A model generated the notes under the pieces. That model had not been told where the DNA came from. It did no database searches and worked only from the letters and a program-made list of their open reading frames with translations. The translations under genes were made by a program, and so were the position numbers. Of a DNA stretch of 46,721 bases, positions 9,791 through 17,566 are shown piece by piece. Source of the stretch: Lachnospiraceae bacterium. GTDB lineage: Bacteria > Bacillota_A > Clostridia > Lachnospirales > Lachnospiraceae. The stretch covers positions 1 to 46,721 of the forward strand of contig JAIKXO010000348.1 in assembly GCA_024684065.1 (NCBI GenBank). Direction: 5' to 3'. Each line of letters opens with the position of its first letter. The stretch's first letter is position 1.

Positions 9791-10786
9791 TTATCCCTCA
9801 AAAAGGTATCGGCGCAGTACGGTAATGAGTCTGTCCGCCATAACCGCGAAACCGACAGCCGGGGCCTTTTTACCGAATTCCGAAAGGAGATGGTCATACC
9901 TGCCCCCTTTGATAACGGCATCACCGGTTCCGTATGTATAAGCATCTACGATGATCCCGGTATAATAATGGTACTTTGAAAGAACAGACAGATCAAAGGT
10001 AATATAATCCTGCAGGCCCTTTTTTTCTATGATCCCATAGATAGACTCAAGCCTTTCAAGAGCTGTCAGGGATCTTTCGTTGCTTACCTCGGACTTTGCC
10101 AGACTTATCTTTTCTATTGAGCCGAACAGGTCACTGATCCTTAATATGAGCTTCTTACTTGAAGAAGGAATGGAAAGCTCGTCCATTATCTCGGAAGCTC
10201 CAAAGAAATTCTTGTTTGAGATCATCTCCCTGAGAGAAAGCTCTGCGTCACCCGTTATACTGAACTCATCACAAAGGCCCTTAAAGTATTCGACGTTTCC
10301 GACCGTTATCTGGAATTCCGAAAGTCCGGAACGCTTCAAAACCTCGATCATCATAAGGATGATCTCAGCATCTGCCTGAAATGAACCATCATTAATAAGC
10401 TCAGCCCCTATCTGAGTGCTCTCCTTGAGCCTGCCCTGAAGGTCTGAGCTGTTTATGAAAGTATTGCCATAGTAGCAGAATCTTAAAGGTTCTTCCGCTT
10501 CCATGTAATATTTTGCCGCGCATCTTGCTATCGAAGGGGTGAAATCCGGACGCAGTACAAGCGTATTGCCCTCCTTGTCAAAGAACTTGTAAAGCTCTTT
10601 TGAAGGAGTCGTGCCTATCCTGCTGGAGAAAACATCAAAAAATTCCACTGAGGGAGTTGCAATATCCTTATATCCGTATTCATGCAACATATCAAGAAGC
10701 TTAAGCGTAAGCTCAAGCTTCATTCTAAGTTCCTCTCCGTAAATATCCCTGAACCCTTCAGGAGTATGCAACAGTTTATTATCCAT
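9791..10786 (-). CDS. hisZ: ATP phosphoribosyltransferase regulatory subunit HisZ
   Basis: A class II histidyl-tRNA synthetase-like protein of 331 residues that activates short HisG and carries histidine regulation. It begins LLHTPEGFRDIYGEE and has motif-2-like LRFCYYGNTF. It ends with YTYGTGDAVIKGGRYDHLL, as in the HisZ family. It is shorter than HisRS (about 420 residues) and has no anticodon-binding domain. It is the first his gene here and follows rsbW after 56 bp. No strong Shine-Dalgarno site is visible. Confidence 0.93.
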   Translation of the reverse strand: MDNKLLHTPEGFRDIYGEELRMKLELTLKLLDMLHEYGYKDIATPSVEFFDVFSSRIGTTPSKELYKFFDKEGNTLVLRPDFTPSIARCAAKYYMEAEEPLRFCYYGNTFINSSDLQGRLKESTQIGAELINDGSFQADAEIILMMIEVLKRSGLSEFQITVGNVEYFKGLCDEFSITGDAELSLREMISNKNFFGASEIMDELSIPSSSKKLILRISDLFGSIEKISLAKSEVSNERSLTALERLESIYGIIEKKGLQDYITFDLSVLSKYHYYTGIIVDAYTYGTGDAVIKGGRYDHLLSEFGKKAPAVGFAVMADRLITVLRRYLFEG

Positions 10787-10807
10787 AGATATCCAGTTCT
10801 GTGCCTT

Positions 10808-10844
10808 AAGGTGCCATACCTTTTAAGAAAGTATCAGGCACCTT
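10808..10844. repeat. Hairpin at the rsbW stop, before hisZ
   Basis: An 8-bp perfect inverted repeat AAGGTGCC/GGCACCTT (10808-10815, 10837-10844) with a further 4-bp pairing inside (10816-10819, 10831-10834). It overlaps the rsbW stop and occupies most of the 56-bp gap before hisZ. It has no T-run on the minus strand. It could protect or process the mRNA between the rsb and his parts, but no function is demonstrated. Confidence 0.5.
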
Positions 10845-11250
10845 ATAAATTCTTTTTAATACACAGAATATTTTTCCCGTTTTCATGGCGGTATGTCATT
10901 TCGTCCATACTTTTTTTCACCATATAGATACCAAGGCCCCCGATCTGCCGCTCCTCAGCGGGAAGAGTGACATCAGGATCCTCCTTCTTCAAAGGGTCAT
11001 ATGGAACACCGCTGTCAATAAAAGTGAAGGATACAGAGGCGGGGTCATCGAAGGCCTCAAACTGCAGGGTTGCCATACCGGTTCCGGGTTCATACGCATA
11101 GTGCGCAATATTCACGAATATTTCTTCGACCGCTATATCTAATTGCGTCCTCGCCTTTATGGAGCAATCAAGGCCGCTCACAGCCTCATCAACGAAGGCA
11201 AGGACCTTGTCAAGGTTTTCAACCCTGGCTTCCAAACTGATCTCCTGCAT
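10843..11250 (-). CDS. rsbW: Anti-sigma factor, RsbW/SpoIIAB-like serine kinase
   Basis: A 135-residue GHKL ATPase of the anti-sigma type, which in this family binds a sigma factor or phosphorylates its STAS antagonist. Motifs visible are the N-box (EEIFVNIAHYAY), DSGVPYDP and the G2 lid GGLGIYMVKKSMD. It is directly downstream of a STAS antagonist gene (29-bp gap), forming a classical partner-switch pair. No sigma factor or PP2C of the RsbU type is adjacent, so the controlled target is unknown. The symbol is given by family resemblance only. Confidence 0.85.
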   Translation of the reverse strand: MQEISLEARVENLDKVLAFVDEAVSGLDCSIKARTQLDIAVEEIFVNIAHYAYEPGTGMATLQFEAFDDPASVSFTFIDSGVPYDPLKKEDPDVTLPAEERQIGGLGIYMVKKSMDEMTYRHENGKNILCIKKNL

Positions 11251-11279
11251 TTCAGTCCTCCCAATCGGATTAATAAAGG

Positions 11280-11576
11280 CTATTCGATATTTAAAATATC
11301 CATAAACCCGGTAACTTCAAAGATTTCCTTTATCTCTTCATTAGCGCCCGTGATCTTCATTCCATCCTTCTTGCTCATTGTCTTATGGGTAGATAAAAGA
11401 ACCCTGAGGCCTGCGGAAGAAATGTATGCAAGATCCTTAAAATCGAAAACAAGCTCGGTAGCATCTTCAAGCTCCGGACGAAGCTCTTCCTCAAGCGAAG
11501 GTGCGGTCGTTGTATCAAGCCTTCCTTCAAGAACTACGGTAAGTTTGCTTCCCTCTTTGTTTTTTGTGATGTTCAT
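11280..11576 (-). CDS. rsbV: STAS-domain anti-sigma factor antagonist, RsbV-like
   Basis: A 98-residue single STAS domain. The phospho-acceptor region is YISSAGLRVLL, with S53/S54 in the position phosphorylated by RsbW/SpoIIAB kinases. A near-perfect TAAGGAGG Shine-Dalgarno site lies 6 bases before the ATG, and a strong promoter candidate lies at 11639-11667. Gene order antagonist then kinase matches rsbV-rsbW. It is the first gene of a unit that may continue into the his operon. Confidence 0.88.
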   Translation of the reverse strand: MNITKNKEGSKLTVVLEGRLDTTTAPSLEEELRPELEDATELVFDFKDLAYISSAGLRVLLSTHKTMSKKDGMKITGANEEIKEIFEVTGFMDILNIE

Positions 11577-11638
11577 GACAATCCTCCTTATTTATTATCT
11601 TGGTTCAGAAAATGTTTTCATATAAACACACCCGATTC

Positions 11639-11667
11639 ATTATACATTAAAAAAAAATACATGGCAA
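11639..11667 (-). promoter_or_regulatory. Promoter candidate for rsbV-rsbW (and possibly his genes)
   Basis: On the minus strand there is TTGCCA (11662-11667), a 17-base spacer containing nine T residues, and a consensus TATAAT (11639-11644). It lies just after the recU stop and about 60 bp upstream of the rsbV start. Both hexamers and the spacing fit a housekeeping sigma-A promoter. Confidence 0.7.
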
Positions 11668-11671
11668 TTAT

Positions 11672-12205
11672 TTATTCTCTGGCAGACAAATCTTTATTTA
11701 TATAATCAAGATACGGGATGAGCAGGCCCTTTTTCGAAAGGATCCGGTAGTCCTCCTCCAGCTCCTCAAAGCGAAAGCTCTTTCTTCCTCCCTCCCTCCA
11801 CCGGTCCCAGAATTCAAGCAGCTTTAAAAATCTCAGGTAGAAAAACATATCCCTGTGTGAATAAAACAACAAAAAGAACGCTACACCGCCCTGCATTTCA
11901 AATTCCCGCATGAATTCGACCTGATGCTCGTGAATATTGGCAAGGGAAAAGGTATCTACGGCACATTCCTTGGCATCAAAACAGACCGGTATACCCTGCA
12001 CTGCCCCGATATAATCCACCGTGCTTTTCTGGTCAAAATATGCCAGGGTAATATGTCTTGATTCTTTATCGATATTTATAGGTGTTATTGGAGTGGGGAT
12101 TTTCTGTATCAGCGCAAGTCCCTTTTCCCTGTACTTTTCATTGGTCCGGTTTATGAGCTCTTCAAGCGTAGAGCCCCTGAGCCCTCTTGAATTCCAGGTA
12201 GCCAT
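11672..12205 (-). CDS. recU: Holliday junction resolvase RecU
   Basis: A 177-residue resolvase that cleaves four-way DNA junctions in Firmicutes recombination and chromosome segregation. The start RGLRGSTLEELINRTNEKY, the core STVDYIGAVQGIPVCFDAKE and the stretch LANIHEHQVEFM match the family. The Asp/Glu/Lys nuclease residues sit in DYIG and DAKE. It starts one base after the pseudouridine synthase stop, with its GGGGGAG site inside the upstream gene, so the two are translationally linked. It is not next to a penicillin-binding protein gene as in Bacillus. Confidence 0.92.
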   Translation of the reverse strand: MATWNSRGLRGSTLEELINRTNEKYREKGLALIQKIPTPITPINIDKESRHITLAYFDQKSTVDYIGAVQGIPVCFDAKECAVDTFSLANIHEHQVEFMREFEMQGGVAFFLLFYSHRDMFFYLRFLKLLEFWDRWREGGRKSFRFEELEEDYRILSKKGLLIPYLDYINKDLSARE

Positions 12206-12206
12206 A

Positions 12207-13211
12207 TCAGTAAACTCCCCCGATCACCCTGTCAAACGTTTCAGGCGGCTGTGCCGTAAACGTTTTGCCGGATATACCGTTCAGAACCCCTTTAAATTCC
12301 GGCATTATGATCTCATGAGCGTGAAGAAGCTGATTTGTTATACCGTACTCCTCCTTAAGCCGGGCGTTTACCCTCCGGTTTCCGTATTTGGGATCCCCAA
12401 GGATCGGAAAGCCGTCATGAGACAACTGTGCTCTGATCTGATGTGTCTTTCCGGTGAGGAGCTCGATCCTTAAGAGCGTATAGTCACCCGCATAGCGTTC
12501 GACCGTATAATCTGTTTCAATGTGAGACGATCCCTCCACATACTTATCAAAGATATTTACTTTATTGGTATCGGCATCCTTAAGCAGATAGGAGGAGGAA
12601 TGCCTGCTTTTGGCGTGTCCCTGACAGAGTGCAAGATAAAACTTCTTTATCGTCCTCTTCCTTAATCCGTCCGCGATCTCCTTCGCGCAGTTATAATTCT
12701 TTGCAAATATAAGGATCCCCGAGGTATTCCTGTCAAGTCTGTTGCATACGGAAGGATTGAAATCCTTAAGTACCGATTCCTGATCTTCTTTGGAAAGAAG
12801 ATATTTAAGGAAGTATTCATTTGCCGATTCGGAATCTTCCGAATCCCTCTGGGAAAGCATGCCGACAGGCTTGTTTATCAAAGCTATATTCTCATCCTCA
12901 TAGATGATAAGCTTTTCAAGATCAGGAAAGCCCGGCTTAACTGATTTCTCTCCTGCCGGCAGCTTTTTAAGCGCGCTTCGTCCGCTCCTCAGATCAGTGA
13001 ACTTCCTGTAGGTCTCATCCGAGAAAAAGATCTTTACACTATCCCCCGCTTTCAGCATCTCACTTCCCGAAGCTTTTTTGTCATTAAGAGTTATATTCTT
13101 TTTTCTCAGCATCTTATAGATAAACCCCGGGGTGGCACTGTTTAAATGCCGCTTCAGGAATTTATCGAATCTTCCGCCCTCATTCTTTTTTTCTATCTTT
13201 ATCTCAACCAT
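12207..13211 (-). CDS. RluA-family pseudouridine synthase (RluC/D type)
   Basis: A 334-residue enzyme that isomerises uridine to pseudouridine in rRNA. An S4 RNA-binding domain covers about 12-65 and the catalytic domain about 100-320. The catalytic motif is CNRLDRNTSG with D160 as nucleophile. A Cys-Asn replaces the more common His before RLD. The late motif LTGKTHQIRAQL is intact. The exact rRNA position cannot be assigned. It lies between a small membrane-protein gene (adjacent) and recU. Confidence 0.9.
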   Translation of the reverse strand: MVEIKIEKKNEGGRFDKFLKRHLNSATPGFIYKMLRKKNITLNDKKASGSEMLKAGDSVKIFFSDETYRKFTDLRSGRSALKKLPAGEKSVKPGFPDLEKLIIYEDENIALINKPVGMLSQRDSEDSESANEYFLKYLLSKEDQESVLKDFNPSVCNRLDRNTSGILIFAKNYNCAKEIADGLRKRTIKKFYLALCQGHAKSRHSSSYLLKDADTNKVNIFDKYVEGSSHIETDYTVERYAGDYTLLRIELLTGKTHQIRAQLSHDGFPILGDPKYGNRRVNARLKEEYGITNQLLHAHEIIMPEFKGVLNGISGKTFTAQPPETFDRVIGGVY

Positions 13212-13772
13212 CTATAGTACCACCGCTCTTATTTTTTCAAAAAAGGCAGGCTCTTTCTGTCCTGAGGTTTCTTTGGAAAAATGCTCTTTTAGTTCTCCCG
13301 ACCTTTTGAAAAAAGCTTCTTTGTCAATATATACCTTTACCGATAACTCTTTCGGATCTGATAAGACATTCTTCTGTACATGCTCAGAAAGCTTTTTTGC
13401 GCCCCCTGCATCGGTTTCTGAATACATGCATATATTTCCGCCGCCATAGACTAACGCCCTCACTGTATAGACCTTCTCGTAAGTGGTGAAAACAAGATCA
13501 TACATTACGTTTAAACCCTGCGTTATGCCGGAAAGCTCTTCATAAAACTCCTTCTTTGTGGAAGGCGTCTTCAGAAACATGATCGCCCTGACTGCCCACT
13601 TGCTGGCAGGAAGTATGGATAAAACGGCGATCACGGTAAACAGGTTTTTATTCGTATGGAGGGTGTGATATCCTAACAGATATATTCCTGCCGCAAGGCA
13701 GTACATACATATGGTTATGATAAGTGTTTTTTTCTTTTGAAAGGCAATATAGTCCTTCTCGCCCTTTTTCAT
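13212..13772 (-). CDS. Small membrane protein of unknown function
   Basis: I do not recognise a characterised family. The 186-residue product has two predicted transmembrane segments (about 16-34 and 43-62) after a lysine-rich N-terminus. A soluble C-terminal part of about 120 residues follows, ending in VYIDKEAFFKRSG and a charged tail. Its start overlaps the HAD hydrolase stop by 4 bp and its stop abuts the pseudouridine synthase start, so it is surely translated within the pepD-to-recU unit. Tight packing with RNA and DNA processing genes does not by itself show a role. Confidence 0.8.
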   Translation of the reverse strand: MKKGEKDYIAFQKKKTLIITICMYCLAAGIYLLGYHTLHTNKNLFTVIAVLSILPASKWAVRAIMFLKTPSTKKEFYEELSGITQGLNVMYDLVFTTYEKVYTVRALVYGGGNICMYSETDAGGAKKLSEHVQKNVLSDPKELSVKVYIDKEAFFKRSGELKEHFSKETSGQKEPAFFEKIRAVVL

Positions 13773-14452
13773 GAATGTCGCTCCCCGGAAGCTTTACTTT
13801 CTATGTCTTCAAGAAGCTCATAATAATCCTGTATGTAATAGTCAGCAAGAGATTTTTTTTCTTCCAGCTGGAAATCGGAAAAGTCATCCCAAACAGCGCA
13901 CACTTTCATGCCCGCGGCCTTTCCCGCCATGATCCCTGCGACCAGATCCTCAAAGACCAGGCATTTTTCAGGCTCAACCCCCAGATCCGCCGCAGATAAA
14001 AGATAAACATCCGGTGCGGGTTTCCCGCTTATCTCATTGCAGCCGGCCCTGATACAGTCAAAACATGATCCCAGGCCATGGGCGTTTAACGCTATGTCGG
14101 TCAGGTATTTGGAATTGCTTGTAGATATGCCTGTTTTATAACCGTTATTTTTAAGATATTCAAGAAACCTGCGGACACCTCTCTTTAAGGAGACCCTGTG
14201 TCCGTACATTTCGGCAGCCATGGAATTCCATTCATCCATTATCTGCCTTGTATCATCCTTAAGCCCGAACCGTTCCCTGAAATACACCGCTGTTTCATAG
14301 AAGCTCCTGCCTTCTATCGAGCGTTGGAGATCCTCGGGCATCGGTATGTTCTTCCTCCCGAGATATTCTATATCAATCTGCTTCCACATCCACATGGAAT
14401 CCACAAGTGTACCGTCAAGATCAAAGAGGACGGCAGAAATATCAGTTAACAT
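13769..14452 (-). CDS. HAD-superfamily hydrolase, beta-phosphoglucomutase-like
   Basis: A 227-residue HAD phosphatase with motif I FDLDGTLVDS, motif II STSNSK, motif III lysine in GKPAPD and motif IV VFEDLVAG. The cap inserted after motif I is of the helical C1 type found in phosphoglycolate phosphatase and beta-phosphoglucomutase relatives. The substrate cannot be read from the sequence. It sits between pepD and the small membrane protein in one transcription direction. Confidence 0.88.
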   Translation of the reverse strand: MLTDISAVLFDLDGTLVDSMWMWKQIDIEYLGRKNIPMPEDLQRSIEGRSFYETAVYFRERFGLKDDTRQIMDEWNSMAAEMYGHRVSLKRGVRRFLEYLKNNGYKTGISTSNSKYLTDIALNAHGLGSCFDCIRAGCNEISGKPAPDVYLLSAADLGVEPEKCLVFEDLVAGIMAGKAAGMKVCAVWDDFSDFQLEEKKSLADYYIQDYYELLEDIESKASGERHS

Positions 14453-14484
14453 AACATTGAAACTCCACGCCGGTAAAACTGTCT

Positions 14485-15897
14485 TTATATCTCAGCCAGT
14501 ATCTTTAAGAGATAATCCCATATCCGCTCAACGGAGCTCAGGCACAGCCTTTCCTTTTCCGTATTGACATACTCTATCGTCGGTCCTATGGAAACAATGT
14601 CCATATCCCGGATCTTGTCGGAGATTATCCCGCATTCCAGACCTGAATGGATGAGCGTGATCAACTGGCGGGTTCCGTACAGCTCTTCATGGATATCAAG
14701 CAGTCTGTCACGAAGCTCTGAAACCTCATTGTATTCCCAGGCATGGTAATTTGTGATTATACTGAACCTTCCCCCTATGGTTTCCGTAAGGAATTTGAGC
14801 TTGTCGCTTAAGGCATGCTTTTCAGAGGCAAGCAGGCTTCTTATGCTTATATGCATAATGAACGATTCTCTGTTTAAGGCCATTATCCCCATATTCGAGG
14901 AGGTCTGGACTATGTTTTCAAACTGCGGGTTCATCCTGACTATCCCGTCCGGGATCGTCATCAGCAGAAAAAGCATCCTCTGCTTTGTCTTTTCGGTAAG
15001 GACATTTGCGATCCCTTCATCTTTATTCTCGCAGTATATGGTCAGATTATCCTCAATAAACCTGTATTCCTTAAGCAGCGCATTATTGAAGCGGTCGATA
15101 AGCTCCTCAAGCCTGTCGGTATCCTTCTCCCTGATAAGAATTGAAGCCTTTGCCTCCCTCGGGATATGGTTATGGTCAAGCCCTCCCTTCAGATAGAAAA
15201 TGGAATACTCCATATAGAGATCGATATAATGGAGAAGCCTCCCCATAAGGATATTCGCATTTCCCCTGTATTTGTCTATCTCGAGTCCTGAATGCCCTCC
15301 CTTAAGTCCGCAGATCACTATATCATACATTGTACCGAACTGGCTCTCAAAACGTACGGGCACTTCACAGGATACCCTTCTCTCGCCGGCTGCTCCGACG
15401 AGCATCTCTCCCTCATTGAAATGTCCGAAGTTGATCATCTTCCGGCCTTTGAGGACGGAAAGATCCATCGCCTTTACACCCCTCATGCCGTCTTCAGCGT
15501 CTACGGTAAAGAGGGCTTCAATGGGCGGGTGCGGAATATCATCCCGTTCAAGCACAGAAAGGATATAGGCGATACCTATCCCTCCGTCAGCTCCGAGGAT
15601 AGTACCCTTGGAATAAATATAATCGTCTATAACGGAAAAATCATGGGCATCCCTGCTGATTATATCAAGATGCTCCTGCAAAACGACAGGCGGCTTGTCC
15701 TCTCCGCCCAAAGCTCCTTTTTTATTAACAATGATGTTTCCGTAAGGATCCCTTCTGTATGAGAGTTCAAGCCCGTCAACTATATTTAATATATAATTGC
15801 TGATCTGTTCGGAATTCCCGGTTCCATGGGGAATATTGCAGATCTCCCTGAAATGATGAAATACTCTTTCAGGCTTAAGTTCAGGAATATTATTCAT
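14485..15897 (-). CDS. pepD: Aminoacyl-histidine dipeptidase (M20 family)
   Basis: A 470-residue cytosolic metallopeptidase of the PepD/carnosinase-like M20C group, cleaving dipeptides such as Xaa-His. Zinc-ligand segments are visible: LQEHLDII, LGADGGIGIAY, and the late His in LIHSGLECG. The lid-domain signature GHSGLEIDKYRGNAN and the HNHIPREA segment are also present. A GGAAGGG site precedes the ATG. It heads the unit pepD-HAD-membrane protein-RluA-recU and is separated from the coiled-coil gene upstream by 157 bp of hairpins. Confidence 0.92.
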   Translation of the reverse strand: MNNIPELKPERVFHHFREICNIPHGTGNSEQISNYILNIVDGLELSYRRDPYGNIIVNKKGALGGEDKPPVVLQEHLDIISRDAHDFSVIDDYIYSKGTILGADGGIGIAYILSVLERDDIPHPPIEALFTVDAEDGMRGVKAMDLSVLKGRKMINFGHFNEGEMLVGAAGERRVSCEVPVRFESQFGTMYDIVICGLKGGHSGLEIDKYRGNANILMGRLLHYIDLYMEYSIFYLKGGLDHNHIPREAKASILIREKDTDRLEELIDRFNNALLKEYRFIEDNLTIYCENKDEGIANVLTEKTKQRMLFLLMTIPDGIVRMNPQFENIVQTSSNMGIMALNRESFIMHISIRSLLASEKHALSDKLKFLTETIGGRFSIITNYHAWEYNEVSELRDRLLDIHEELYGTRQLITLIHSGLECGIISDKIRDMDIVSIGPTIEYVNTEKERLCLSSVERIWDYLLKILAEI

Positions 15898-15964
15898 TTT
15901 GCCCTTCCATGCCGCTTCCGGGCGGCTTGCTTATATGCCTCAACCTGTGAAGCAGATCGCACCC

Positions 15965-16013
15965 GGCACGAACTTCAGTCCGCACCTGTCCGATCCGATC
16001 AGAAGATCGGACC
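15965..16013. repeat. Degenerate M2 + M3 hairpin pair
   Basis: Two consecutive 9-bp stems, 15965-15973 with 15978-15986 and 15992-16000 with 16005-16013, followed by the conserved ATTTCC tail. Both stems contain substitutions relative to the copies at 16.8 and 22.5 kb. On the minus strand every change leaves a G.U pair. On the plus strand the same positions are A.C mismatches. The minus strand is the direction of transcription here. Confidence 0.65.
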
Positions 16014-16023
16014 ATTTCCGAGG

Positions 16024-16048
16024 AAAAGGGTCTTAAACCGACCCTTTT
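16024..16048 (-). terminator. Possible terminator after the coiled-coil gene
   Basis: A 9-bp perfect stem AAAAGGGTC/GACCCTTTT (16024-16032, 16040-16048) lies 6 bp beyond the stop of the coiled-coil gene. On the minus strand the descending arm ends in TTTT but no longer T-run follows, so termination is plausible rather than clear. Confidence 0.45.
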
Positions 16049-16054
16049 CTTAGC

Positions 16055-16708
16055 TCATTTATTATTGATATCCGGTATGTCCACAGTCCTTGGCTTCGAG
16101 TTGGTGAAATTCATTGGAGGGCTCGCTGCTCCTCCACCCTCTATATTGGCGATATCCTGCTCAAGCCCCACCTGCGGATACAGCTGTGCCCTGTCCTTAT
16201 CCACCACTTCGGCGCATTGCCTCAAAGAACTTAAAAGGCTCGTATACCTGGCCTCTGCGGAATCGATCGCATGGTGCATTATCCCCTGGAGCTCCGCAAG
16301 CATATCATCCAGATATTTCATGGCTGATTCCCTGACGCTGTTCGCCTCCATCATCGCCTGGTCGACGGTCTGCTGGGCCTGGGCGTTAGCGATACGTCTC
16401 ACCTCATCCGCCTGCGCATGCGCCTGCTGCAGGATCTCATGCTCGCTTGCCATCTTATCCCTGCTTGCCTGGGCTTCTTTTACGATCGCGTCGGCCTTCT
16501 GCCTGGCATCCTGAAGGATGGCTTCCTTATTGCTTATGATCTTCTGGTATCTTTTGATCTCTTCGGGAGTCCTGGATTTAAGCTCCCTTAGATATTCCTC
16601 CAGTCTCTCCCTTTCGACGATTATATTTGTGCTTGAAAACTTCTGGTAATTGCAATCGTCGATAAAGTCCTCCATCTCCTCGATAATCTGTTCAATCTTG
16701 CTGCTCAT
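16055..16708 (-). CDS. Coiled-coil protein, DivIVA/ATPase-subunit-H-like
   Basis: A 217-residue, highly helical protein. Residues about 30-150 are coiled coil rich in Ala, Gln, Glu and Arg (DARQKADAIVKEAQAS; AHAQADEVRRIANAQAQ), a pattern often annotated as V-type ATPase subunit H-like or DivIVA-like in Clostridia. No transmembrane segment or enzyme motif is visible. The C-terminal 50 residues are Gly/Pro/Asn-rich and probably disordered. A GGGGAG site precedes the ATG. It is the last gene after coaD. A role in division or cell envelope scaffolding would be inference from the fold only. Confidence 0.75.
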   Translation of the reverse strand: MSSKIEQIIEEMEDFIDDCNYQKFSSTNIIVERERLEEYLRELKSRTPEEIKRYQKIISNKEAILQDARQKADAIVKEAQASRDKMASEHEILQQAHAQADEVRRIANAQAQQTVDQAMMEANSVRESAMKYLDDMLAELQGIMHHAIDSAEARYTSLLSSLRQCAEVVDKDRAQLYPQVGLEQDIANIEGGGAASPPMNFTNSKPRTVDIPDINNK

Positions 16709-16747
16709 TACATCTCCCCTTTTCTACCGCTATCCCCTTATTCCGTA

Positions 16748-16941
16748 CAGCGCCGATTTACGAAACTGCGCCGATTTGCGGAGCAAATCGTGCGCTTAGG
16801 AACGAACTTCAGTTCGTGCCGATTCGATCGTAAGATCGAATCATTTCCTTACTGCGCCGATTTGCGGAGCAAATCGTGCGCTTAGGCATAAACTTTAGTT
16901 TATGCCGATCCAATTCGACATTTTCTTTAGAAAATGTCGAA
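16748..16941. repeat. Intergenic array: truncated arm plus two hairpin-module copies
   Basis: This array fills most of the 306-bp gap between coaD and the coiled-coil gene. A lone left arm (16748-16765) is followed by M1 (16768-16795), M2 (16802-16817 core), M3 (16821-16842) and the ATTTCC tail. A second M1 (16854-16881), an M2 with TA-swapped pairs (16885-16906) and a different third hairpin then follow. That third stem pairs TTCGACATTTTC with GAAAATGTCGAA (16914-16941). No gene, tRNA or convincing promoter is seen in the rest of the gap. Confidence 0.85.
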
Positions 16942-17014
16942 TAAGTTCCATCATATACTTATAATCTGCAGTTTTACGACCTATGATGAATACAGTACAA
17001 TGCATAATTGCCTG

Positions 17015-17494
17015 TCATCTGTACTTCGCATACGTCAGCTTTGCTACAAAAGGAGGAACAAATTCGGATATATCCCCGCCAAATGCCGCTACCTCCTTAA
17101 CAGTAGAAGAACTTAGATACGCATATTTGAGATCGGTCGTAAGGAACATCGTATCGACGTCCTTCTCAGCAAGCTTTCTGTTGGTCTGAGCCATCTGAAG
17201 CTCATATTCAAAATCGGTAACCGCCCTGAGTCCCCTTATTATCACATGGGCGCCTTCCTTTTTGCAGCAATCCACCAAAAGCCCCTGATAGCTTCCGACC
17301 CTTATATTCGGAATATCCTTAGTAAGCTCCTTTAATATATTAACACGTTCATCTACCGAAAACAACGCATGTTTGTTCTTATTGTCAAGTACGTTTACGA
17401 TAAGCTCGTCAAATATATCCGAGGCTCTTTCAATGATATCCAGATGTCCGTAGGTTACGGGATCAAAACTCCCGGGGTAGATCGCTTTTTTCAT
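17015..17494 (-). CDS. coaD: Phosphopantetheine adenylyltransferase
   Basis: Penultimate step of coenzyme A synthesis, converting 4'-phosphopantetheine and ATP to dephospho-CoA. The 159-residue length is typical. The nucleotidyltransferase motif TYGH (14-17) lies in [12 protein letters not shown], and the second signature is [11 protein letters not shown]. An AGGAGA site lies upstream of the ATG. It follows rsmD, a common Firmicutes pairing, with only a hairpin pair in the 72-bp gap. Confidence 0.97.
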   Translation of the reverse strand: MKKAIYPGSFDPVTYGHLDIIERASDIFDELIVNVLDNKNKHALFSVDERVNILKELTKDIPNIRVGSYQGLLVDCCKKEGAHVIIRGLRAVTDFEYELQMAQTNRKLAEKDVDTMFLTTDLKYAYLSSSTVKEVAAFGGDISEFVPPFVAKLTYAKYR

Positions 17495-17511
17495 ACATAT
17501 TCTCCTTTACT

Positions 17512-17564
17512 GCGCCGATTTATGAAATAAATCGTGCGCTTAGGCACGAACTTCAGTTCGTGCC
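17512..17564. repeat. M1 + M2 hairpin pair between rsmD and coaD
   Basis: M1 is at 17512-17539 with inner arms GATTTAT/ATAAATC, two paired changes from the GATTTGC/GCAAATC copies. M2 is a perfect 9-bp stem GGCACGAAC/GTTCGTGCC (17543-17551, 17556-17564). The pair fills almost the whole gap inside a co-directional operon, so it is very likely transcribed. Confidence 0.85.
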
Positions 17565-17566
17565 GA

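Noticed and set aside
10787..10860. T-box or his attenuator upstream of hisZ
   Set aside because: The gap is only 56 bp, there is no T-box consensus, no leader peptide with His codons and no T-run after the hairpin.
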